From positions 1-6,351 of the forward strand of contig JBEKDJ010000304.1 of the NCBI GenBank assembly GCA_050014415.1: DNA of 6,351 nt, read 5' to 3'. Shown in pieces: positions 1 to 4,212 of this stretch. Numbering within the stretch: the first letter of the stretch is position 1; every line of letters begins with the position of its first letter. A program made the translations under genes and the position numbers. A model generated the notes under the pieces. It had not been told where the DNA came from. It ran no database searches and worked only from the letters and a program-made list of their open reading frames with translations. This stretch comes from JBEKDJ01 sp050014415 (GTDB taxonomy: Bacteria > Desulfobacterota > BSN033 > UBA1163).

Positions 1-213
1 CAAGTGGAGCTAACCCGCGCTGGTATCACGTCCTATGGTCCCAATGCCAAGGCATTGACGGAATTAACAAAACCTCCGATCGATTGGGTAAGATTAGCTC
101 AAGGGTTTGGGGTTCCCGGGGTTACTGTTAGCACGGCTGAAGATTTAACCCGGGAACTCGGCAAAGCCCTTGCCGAGCCCGGCCCCCATCTGATTGAGAT
201 GTTACTGCCGTGA
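1..213 (+). CDS. Thiamine-diphosphate-dependent enzyme, acetolactate synthase large-subunit-like (C-terminal fragment)
   Basis: This is the last 70 codons of a gene that begins upstream of the window; the frame is open from base 1 and ends at TGA 211-213. The peptide has the look of the C-terminal ThDP-binding domain of the acetolactate synthase/benzoylformate decarboxylase superfamily: an 'ELTRAG' segment, then 'IDWVRLAQGFGVPG', a 'TAEDLTRELGKAL' helix and the terminal 'EPGPHLIEMLLP'. In such enzymes this last segment packs after the ThDP-diphosphate/Mg2+ site, which would be encoded upstream, so the catalytic motifs cannot be checked. Members carry out decarboxylation or carboligation of 2-oxoacids in the cytoplasm. 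The exact substrate cannot be told: a true IlvB, an oxalyl-CoA or benzoylformate decarboxylase-like enzyme, or a generic family member are all possible. The next gene has its own promoter 84 bases downstream, so co-transcription is not required. Confidence 0.75.
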   Translation, partial: QVELTRAGITSYGPNAKALTELTKPPIDWVRLAQGFGVPGVTVSTAEDLTRELGKALAEPGPHLIEMLLP

Positions 214-273
214 TCAGTTCGATCGTTCTGCAAAGGATCTCTTTGCTGAATTGTTGCGTGGTCAGGCCTCATA

Positions 274-302
274 TGTTTTTTTTCACAAAGCTATTGTATA
301 AT
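274..302 (+). promoter_or_regulatory. Sigma70-type promoter of the nitroreductase gene
   Basis: A perfect TATAAT lies at 297-302, about 30 bases before the native ATG at 333. The -35 region is poor: at a 17-base spacing it falls in a T-rich stretch (TGTTTT, 274-279). Transcription would begin near 309, leaving a leader of about 24 bases that contains the AAGGAGG ribosome binding site at 319-325. The rest of the 214-332 gap holds only a weak 6-bp hairpin (230-246). Confidence 0.55.
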
Positions 303-332
303 ACTTAGAAGAACAATAAAGGAGGTAGGCAA

Positions 333-455
333 ATGGAATTCAAAGACATCGTCATGCAGCGGTACGCTACAAAGAAAAAGACATCGTCATGCAGCGGTAC
401 GCTACAAAGAAATTCGATGGGAAGAAGATTCCCGAAGCGAAAATCAACGAACTGA
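333..455 (+). other. Native nitroreductase start, now out of frame (40-codon abortive reading frame)
   Basis: The ATG at 333 sits 7 bases after a strong AAGGAGG (319-325) and encodes MEFKDIVMQRYATKK, which is the expected N-terminus of this nitroreductase type. A 35-bp tandem duplication directly afterwards shifts the frame, so translation from here reads unrelated residues and stops at TGA 453-455 after 40 codons. Removing one repeat copy joins this start perfectly to the downstream frame, giving a 199-residue protein. The fragment is therefore the displaced 5' end of the next gene, not a separate gene. A sequencing or assembly error could produce the same picture. Confidence 0.8.
342..412 (+). 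repeat. 35-bp perfect tandem duplication inside the nitroreductase 5' end
   Basis: Bases 342-376 are repeated exactly at 377-411, and the match runs one base further (342-377 equals 377-412). The unit begins AAAGACATCGTC and ends GCTACAAAGAA. As 35 is not a multiple of three, it moves the good start codon out of frame. The perfect identity of the copies implies a recent event or an artefact. Confidence 0.95.
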
Positions 456-967
456 TTGAGTTGATTCGGTTTGCTCCCTCGGCTATTAACCTTCAGCCGT
501 GGAAGATTAGGGTGATCACTGACCAGAAAACCAAGGAGCAGTTACTCCCTGCGACGTTCAACCAGGAGCAGGTCACTACCTGCTCGCACCTGCTGGTCCT
601 GTGTGCGAATACGGAGGTTGACGGACAGATTAAAAAGGTTGACCAGACAATGAAGGGAGCCAGGGTGCCAGATGAGATGAGGAACATGGTGATCGGTCTT
701 GCAAAGGAGATGAACGGAAGAATGTCGTCAGAGCAGAGGCTCGGATGGGCACAATGCCAGGTTTTCTTGGCCCTGGGGAATGCCGTGAACGGTGCAAAAG
801 CACTCGGTTTCGATTCGTGCCCGATGACTGGCTTTGACCCGCAGGAGTATTCTCGGATCCTCAAGCTCCCAGCGCACCTTGTTCCGACAGCGCTCTGCCC
901 GTTAGGATATGCGGCCGATAAGCCCATGCCGAAGATGCGGTTCCCAAAGGAAGACATCCTCTTTTGA
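389..967 (+). CDS. NfsB-like FMN-dependent NAD(P)H nitroreductase (5' end disrupted by duplication)
   Basis: The product is a cytoplasmic flavoenzyme of the nitroreductase superfamily, which transfers electrons from NAD(P)H through FMN to nitro compounds, quinones or similar acceptors; the physiological substrate is unknown. Visible family marks, numbered from this ATG, are 'RYATKKFD' (3-10, FMN phosphate contact region), 'PSAINLQPW' (30-38, the PSxxNxQPW flavin/dimer motif), 'QVFLALGNAVNGAKALGFDSC' followed by 'PMTGFD' (124-150) and 'PLGYAADKPMPKMRFP' (171-186). With 192 residues it lacks only the seven N-terminal residues MEFKDIV supplied by the native start at 333. The ATG at 389 is the duplicated copy of internal codon Met8 and has no proper Shine-Dalgarno, only A-rich sequence, so expression is doubtful unless reinitiation or frameshifting rescues it. 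The body of the gene is intact to TGA 965-967. It could be called a pseudogene; I keep it as a CDS because everything after the duplication is undamaged. Confidence 0.85.
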   Translation: MQRYATKKFDGKKIPEAKINELIELIRFAPSAINLQPWKIRVITDQKTKEQLLPATFNQEQVTTCSHLLVLCANTEVDGQIKKVDQTMKGARVPDEMRNMVIGLAKEMNGRMSSEQRLGWAQCQVFLALGNAVNGAKALGFDSCPMTGFDPQEYSRILKLPAHLVPTALCPLGYAADKPMPKMRFPKEDILF

Positions 968-980
968 AGAAGATGATGTG

Positions 981-1020
981 TCATCATGGAATGGGGGTAG
1001 GTCATGATGGAGGTTTTTTT
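981..1020 (+). terminator. Probable intrinsic terminator after the nitroreductase gene
   Basis: CATCATG (982-988) pairs with CATGATG (1003-1009), extended by G-U pairs on both sides, around a loop of about 12 bases. After a four-base gap comes a run of seven T (1014-1020). The stem is A+T-rich and so of moderate strength, but its position 14 bases after the stop codon fits a terminator. Confidence 0.5.
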
Positions 1021-1029
1021 CTCCCCTGA

Positions 1030-1077
1030 CCCCTCTTTGCGCCTGTCCGAAGACAGGAAAAGGATACCAAAGAGGGG
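1030..1077. repeat. Nested perfect hairpin in the intergenic region
   Basis: An outer stem CCCCTCTTTG (1030-1039) pairs perfectly with CAAAGAGGGG (1068-1077). Inside it a second perfect hairpin, CCTGTC-CGAA-GACAGG (1042-1057), has a four-base loop. No T-run follows, so it is not a typical terminator. It may be a repetitive extragenic palindrome or the remnant of an element like the one beside it. Confidence 0.6.
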
Positions 1078-1082
1078 AAATT

Positions 1083-1116
1083 CCTCCCTTTTGAAAAGGG
1101 AGGGAAGGAGGGATTT
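1083..1116. repeat. C-rich palindromic unit, diverged half-copy of the neighbouring element
   Basis: CCTCCCTTTT (1083-1092) and AAAAGGGAGG (1094-1103) form a perfect palindrome around one base, followed by a G-rich tail ending GGGATTT. The unit aligns without gaps to 1140-1173 in the adjacent element. Two differences in the stem (T/C at the third base, T/A at the tenth) are matched by compensating changes in the opposite arm, so the palindrome is retained. Confidence 0.65.
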
Positions 1117-1117
1117 A

Positions 1118-1258
1118 GAACTTATCCGCAAATAATTTTCCCCCCTTTAGTAAAGGGGGGCGAGGGGGGATTTAAAGTGTCAACCATTGGCAAATCCCCC
1201 TAAATCCCCCTTTTCCAAAGGGGGACATTACAAGCAATCATTATTTACGGATAAGCTC
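1118..1258. mobile_element. MITE-like 141-bp inverted-repeat element with TTA flanks
   Basis: The ends are near-identical inverted repeats: with one flanking base, 1117-1136 and the complement of 1240-1259 agree at 18 of 20 positions (core CTTATCCG and AAATAAT). Both ends are bordered by TTA (1115-1117 and 1259-1261), consistent with a 3-bp target duplication. Inside, two C-rich palindromes, CCCCCCTTTA-G-TAAAGGGGGG (1140-1160) and CCCCCTTTT-CC-AAAGGGGG (1206-1224), lie in opposite orientation, so the whole element can fold into one long branched hairpin with a central loop near 1174-1191. There is no ORF. This fits a non-autonomous element moved by a transposase elsewhere. An extragenic palindrome with a function in RNA is the alternative. 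Confidence 0.6.
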
Positions 1259-1347
1259 TTAGTCTTCCGTGTCTGCACAATCAAGAATTTACTTGTTTCG
1301 ACATCACTAAGCTCGAGGCCGGAGATTCAAGACAGGAAAAGACCCTA

Positions 1348-1361
1348 TTGATCGTCATCAA
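1348..1361 (+). promoter_or_regulatory. FNR/CRP-type dyad upstream of the AOR gene
   Basis: TTGATCGTCATCAA is an exact match to the textbook FNR consensus TTGAT-N4-ATCAA, and its last base lies 23 bases before the AOR ATG. FNR-family regulators respond to oxygen or redox state, which would suit an oxygen-sensitive tungsten/iron-sulfur enzyme. The placement is odd for activation: a site at -41.5 would put the transcription start inside the gene, so it may be a repressor site or chance. I see no convincing -35/-10 pair between 1262 and 1384. Confidence 0.4.
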
Positions 1362-1384
1362 ATACCCTAAGAAGGAGGCATTAG

Positions 1385-3256
1385 ATGAAAGGTGGATATG
1401 TAGGCAAATTACTTTTTGTAGATTTGACGAAGGGAACACTCAAGGAAAAACCACTTTCAGAAGAATTGGCCAAAAACTTCATCGGTGGATACGGCATTGG
1501 GGCCCGGCTCCTCTACGATATGATGAAACCGGGTGTGGATCCCTTAGGTCCTGACAACATCTTAGGTTTTGTTTCCGGACCGTTGAACGGAACAGGAGCC
1601 CTCTTTGGTGGTCGTTACACGGTGGTATGCAAATCACCGGTGACAGGAGGGTGGAACGACGCAAACTCGGGCGGCTTCTTTGGGCCGGAGCTGAAAAGAG
1701 CCGGTTATGACGCCGTATTCGTATCGGGTGCTTCTAACAAGCCCGTCTATCTTTTTATTAAAGATGGCAAGGCTGAAATAAGAGATGCGAAGCAGTTATG
1801 GGGAAAAGACTGTACGGAGACAGAGGAGGCGTTGATTCGAGAGACCGGCGAGAGCAAGCTTCGAGTTGCACTCATTGGCCCTGCGGGTGAGAAGAAGTCC
1901 CTTATGGCCTGTGTCATCAATGACAAACATCGCGCGGCCGGTCGGGGCGGGTGTGGCGCTGTGATGGGTTCAAAAAACCTCAAGGCCGTTGTGGTCAGGG
2001 GGACGGGGAAAGTTCCCGTGGCTCATCCTGAAAAGGTAAAAGAGGTCAATGCTCAAATCCTGGATAACATGAAAAATGGACCTGCAGCCGAAATGATTAA
2101 GGCCTTTGCTGCCTTTGGTACGGGCGGGAACACAGGGATGTCGGCCTTAAATGGAGATTCTCCGGTGAAAAACTGGGGCGGTGTGGGCATTGTAGATATG
2201 GGGGAGGAATCTGCGGCAAAGCTGGCGACGGTTTCTTTCGATGCCAAGTACAACACGCAGAAATATGCCTGTGCCAACTGTCCTATCGGTTGCGGTGCCC
2301 ATTATAAGGTGGAAGGTGGGAAGTGGCCGGTGGCAGAAACAGATCGTCCGGAATATGAGACACTGGCAGCCTTCGGAACCATGACTCTGAACGATGATGC
2401 GGAATCGATCATCAAATGTAATGATATCTGCAATCGGTATGGCCTGGATACGATATCGGTTGGTGCCTGTGTTGCCTGGGCCATCGAATGCTATGAGAAT
2501 GGCATATTCACCAAGAAAGAGACAGAAGGCATTGAGCTGACCTGGGGGAATGCCGAAGCCATTGTGGCCATAACACAGGCGATTGCAGACCAGACGGGTT
2601 TCGGAAAGGTCTTAGCCCTGGGTTCGGCGAAGGCAGCAGAAAAACTGAGAAAAGGGGTCGAATATCTTCAGACCGTGCGGGGAATTGAGCTTCCCATGCA
2701 TGACCCTCGATTTTCGCCCTGGTTCGCGAAAACATACCAGTATGACCCCACACCAGCCCGACATGTGAAAGGGGGATTAGGAGTCGTGGATTTCCAATCT
2801 CCCAATGAAGTGAAATACAATTATGAAGGAAGAGGGCCAATGGACCTGGGAGTCACATGTGGTACCGAGATATCTAATACATCCGGCCTGTGTCTTTTTG
2901 GAGGATTCGCCATGCCGCGCGATGCGGCAACGAGATTTATTGAAGCCGCCACAGGCTGGGATTTCAAAGAGAAAGATGTGATTCAGACAGGGAAGCGGAT
3001 CATGAATATGAGACACGCGTTCAATCTGCGCGAAGGCCAAAGGCCCAATGACGATGACAATCTGCTTCCAAGAAGATGTGTTGGAGAACCGCCTCAAAAA
3101 GAGGGCCCACTCAAAGGTGTCACTGTAGATTACAAAAAGATGGCCAACTATTTCTTCGAGAATATGGGCTGGGATGAAGAGACAACGGTTCCAACCCGAA
3201 AATCACTTGAAGATCTTGGGGGAATGGAAGATGTGATCCGGGATCTTCATCGTTAG
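1385..3256 (+). CDS. aor: Aldehyde:ferredoxin oxidoreductase, tungsten/molybdenum bis-pterin family
   Basis: This cytoplasmic enzyme oxidises aldehydes to carboxylic acids with ferredoxin as electron acceptor, or runs in reverse in some anaerobes. The 623-residue length is close to the 605 of Pyrococcus furiosus AOR. The N-terminal domain (about 1-205) has 'FIGGYGIGARLLYD' (32-45), 'GALFGGRYTV' (71-80, with the Arg of the first pterin motif) and 'AGRGGCGAVMGSKNLKA' (185-201). The single [4Fe-4S] cluster has its ligands in 'CANCPIGC' (Cys296, Cys299, Cys303) and in 'SGLCLFGG' (Cys503), the same spacing as P. furiosus Cys288/291/295/494. 'RPEYETLAAFG' (321-331), 'NRYGLDTISVG' (350-360) and 'LPMHDPR' (436-442) match the active-site and second-pterin regions. 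The start is set by AGGAGG at 1373-1378, six bases before ATG. It appears monocistronic: no ferredoxin-like partner or sulfur-carrier gene adjoins, and a terminator follows at once. The true substrate, and W versus Mo, cannot be read from sequence. The benzoyl-CoA reductase BamB branch is less likely because the cluster, Arg and active-site motifs look AOR-like. Confidence 0.93.
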   Translation: MKGGYVGKLLFVDLTKGTLKEKPLSEELAKNFIGGYGIGARLLYDMMKPGVDPLGPDNILGFVSGPLNGTGALFGGRYTVVCKSPVTGGWNDANSGGFFGPELKRAGYDAVFVSGASNKPVYLFIKDGKAEIRDAKQLWGKDCTETEEALIRETGESKLRVALIGPAGEKKSLMACVINDKHRAAGRGGCGAVMGSKNLKAVVVRGTGKVPVAHPEKVKEVNAQILDNMKNGPAAEMIKAFAAFGTGGNTGMSALNGDSPVKNWGGVGIVDMGEESAAKLATVSFDAKYNTQKYACANCPIGCGAHYKVEGGKWPVAETDRPEYETLAAFGTMTLNDDAESIIKCNDICNRYGLDTISVGACVAWAIECYENGIFTKKETEGIELTWGNAEAIVAITQAIADQTGFGKVLALGSAKAAEKLRKGVEYLQTVRGIELPMHDPRFSPWFAKTYQYDPTPARHVKGGLGVVDFQSPNEVKYNYEGRGPMDLGVTCGTEISNTSGLCLFGGFAMPRDAATRFIEAATGWDFKEKDVIQTGKRIMNMRHAFNLREGQRPNDDDNLLPRRCVGEPPQKEGPLKGVTVDYKKMANYFFENMGWDEETTVPTRKSLEDLGGMEDVIRDLHR

Positions 3257-3265
3257 CCACCTCTT

Positions 3266-3310
3266 GAGGCTGTTGCCCAGGAAGCAATTCGGGCAACAGC
3301 CTCTTTTTCT
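3266..3310 (+). terminator. Strong intrinsic terminator of the AOR gene
   Basis: A perfect 13-bp stem GAGGCTGTTGCCC (3266-3278) / GGGCAACAGCCTC (3291-3303) with a 12-base loop is followed by TTTTTCT (3304-3310). It begins nine bases after the AOR stop codon and should isolate AOR from the downstream toxin-antitoxin module. Confidence 0.93.
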
Positions 3311-3377
3311 CGTTCCCATCCATTCTTTTGCTATTTCCACCTTGGGTTATCTCCTTCTAGCATTCGCAAATAGACTA

Positions 3378-3424
3378 CATTCAGGTTTCAAGACTTGAGG
3401 CGGAGTGTCGCTGAACCTTGAATG
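3378..3424. repeat. Imperfect inverted repeat upstream of vapBC
   Basis: CATTCAGGTT (3378-3387) pairs with AACCTTGAATG (3414-3424) apart from one bulged base. It lies just upstream of the vapBC -35 box. It could be a second regulator site or an element boundary; nothing else is recognisable in 3311-3434. Confidence 0.35.
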
Positions 3425-3434
3425 GGCTGGGGAC

Positions 3435-3463
3435 TTGACATATATATATAAATCATCTAATTT
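3435..3463 (+). promoter_or_regulatory. Promoter of the vapBC operon
   Basis: A perfect TTGACA (-35) lies at 3435-3440. At a 17-base spacing the -10 would be TAATTT (3458-3463), a weak match within very A+T-rich DNA, so the exact -10 is uncertain. Transcription would start around 3470, a few bases before the AGGAGG at 3474-3479. Confidence 0.6.
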
Positions 3464-3472
3464 TATATATAT
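3442..3472. promoter_or_regulatory. Operator-like perfect dyad over the vapBC promoter
   Basis: ATATATATAAA (3442-3452) and TTTATATATAT (3462-3472) are perfect 11-bp inverted arms separated by nine bases, 20 bp centre to centre. The dyad covers the spacer, the -10 region and the expected start point. VapB antitoxins commonly bind such dyads, alone or with VapC, to repress their own operon, so this is the natural autoregulation site. Some of the symmetry could follow simply from the alternating A/T composition. Confidence 0.55.
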
Positions 3473-3484
3473 TAGGAGGTACCT

Positions 3485-3724
3485 ATGAAGACATTGGTAG
3501 ACATTAATGAAGATGTTTTAAGAGAAGCGATGGAATTATCAGAAGCAGGGACGAAAAAGGAGGTCATCATGCTCGCGTTAGAAGAACTTATCAGATCAAA
3601 GCTTCGGGAGAAACTTAAACAATCCGCCGGGAGCGGGATGATCGAAACAAGACTTTCTGATCTAAAAAGAATCCGTCATAGTCGAGAAAAAGTGCATCGG
3701 AATCTCCAGATGGTAAAGCGATGA
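3485..3724 (+). CDS. vapB: VapB-family antitoxin (type II toxin-antitoxin)
   Basis: The 79-residue protein neutralises the VapC-type toxin encoded next and probably represses the operon. Residues 2-8 (KTLVDIN) form the short beta strand typical of ribbon-helix-helix antitoxins. They are followed by helix 9-19 and a second helix from 'TKKEVIMLALEELIRSKLREKL' (23-44), the signature of the VapB_antitoxin family. The basic tail (about 50-79, rich in Arg and Lys) should be the flexible part that wraps the toxin. The start is set by AGGAGG at 3474-3479, five bases upstream. The stop overlaps the toxin start in ATGA (3721-3724), so the pair is translationally coupled. Regulation is by the dyad at 3442-3472. 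Confidence 0.88.
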   Translation: MKTLVDINEDVLREAMELSEAGTKKEVIMLALEELIRSKLREKLKQSAGSGMIETRLSDLKRIRHSREKVHRNLQMVKR

Positions 3725-4125
3725 AGAATTGCGTTCTTATCGATACCAGTGGATGGATTTGCTTTTTTGCCCGCCGCGGATATGAGGATATGAAAAAAGT
3801 CATATCTATCCTGCTTGATGAAGACAGAGTGGCAATAGCGGGCCCTATCTTCGTTGAGCTGTTCCAGGGGGCGAGAGATATTGAAGAAAAACAGAATATC
3901 AGAGACTATGCAAAAGGACTTCACTGGCTTCATGTAACTGACGAGCACTGGTACAAATCAGCCGAATTGACTTTTCAACTTAGAAGAAAAGGGATTACGA
4001 GTTCTATCATCGATGTGCTCATTGCTATTCTGGCGATGGATTACCAATGCACTCTCCTGCATAAAGATTCAGACTTTGATCATATTGCGCGAAATTCTTC
4101 TCTGATCTGCTATCCATCGGTTTGA
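3721..4125 (+). CDS. vapC: VapC-type PIN-domain toxin ribonuclease
   Basis: The 134-residue product is a PIN-domain endoribonuclease, the toxin of the vapBC pair. Such enzymes cleave tRNA or rRNA with Mg2+/Mn2+ and halt translation when the antitoxin is lost. The acidic metal-binding residues are all present: Asp8 in 'LIDTSGWI', Glu46 in 'IFVELFQGA', Asp98 in 'SSIIDVLIA' and Asp116/Asp118 in 'HKDSDFDHIA'. The length is normal for VapC and the gene shows no damage, so it looks active. It has no Shine-Dalgarno of its own and starts inside the antitoxin stop (ATGA), which keeps toxin synthesis below that of the antitoxin. The specific RNA target cannot be predicted. No terminator is evident in the 87 bases before the next gene, so read-through into it is possible. 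Confidence 0.9.
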   Translation: MKNCVLIDTSGWICFFARRGYEDMKKVISILLDEDRVAIAGPIFVELFQGARDIEEKQNIRDYAKGLHWLHVTDEHWYKSAELTFQLRRKGITSSIIDVLIAILAMDYQCTLLHKDSDFDHIARNSSLICYPSV

Positions 4126-4175
4126 ACCATCTGCTTAATTTGAAATACTTACTTTTATCCTGGGAAATTTATAAC

Positions 4176-4203
4176 TTGACTTTTAGATTTCTCTGGTTAA
4201 AAT
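4176..4203 (+). promoter_or_regulatory. Promoter of the AAA ATPase gene, probably giving a leaderless mRNA
   Basis: TTGACT (4176-4181) and TAAAAT (4198-4203) are separated by 16 bases, both one mismatch from consensus. The expected transcription start is about 4210-4213, and the ATG is at 4213. The bases before the ATG contain no Shine-Dalgarno. Confidence 0.6.
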
Positions 4204-4212
4204 ATAAATACT

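Noticed and set aside
230..246. Hairpin GCAAAG-GATCT-CTTTGC after the first gene
   Set aside because: Only six pairs and no following T-run; too weak to call a terminator.
493..1131. 212-codon open frame on the - strand
   Set aside because: It lies antisense to the nitroreductase and runs through the palindromic repeats; the translation is low-complexity and shows no family motif, while the + strand frame shows clear nitroreductase motifs.
1081..1260. CRISPR array
   Set aside because: The repeats are palindromes in mixed orientation without regular spacers or a constant repeat length.
1051..1342. Short direct repeat AGACAGGAAAAG at 1051-1062 and 1331-1342 region
   Set aside because: Only about 12 bases, with no associated structure; easily explained by chance in A/G-rich sequence.
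1348..1554. 68-codon + strand frame starting upstream of the AOR ATG
   Set aside because: It overlaps the AOR gene in another frame; AOR has the ribosome binding site and the family motifs from residue 1 onward.
3615..3948. Two - strand frames opposite vapB/vapC
   Set aside because: Shadows of the toxin-antitoxin genes, whose motifs, overlap and ribosome binding site are clear on the + strand.
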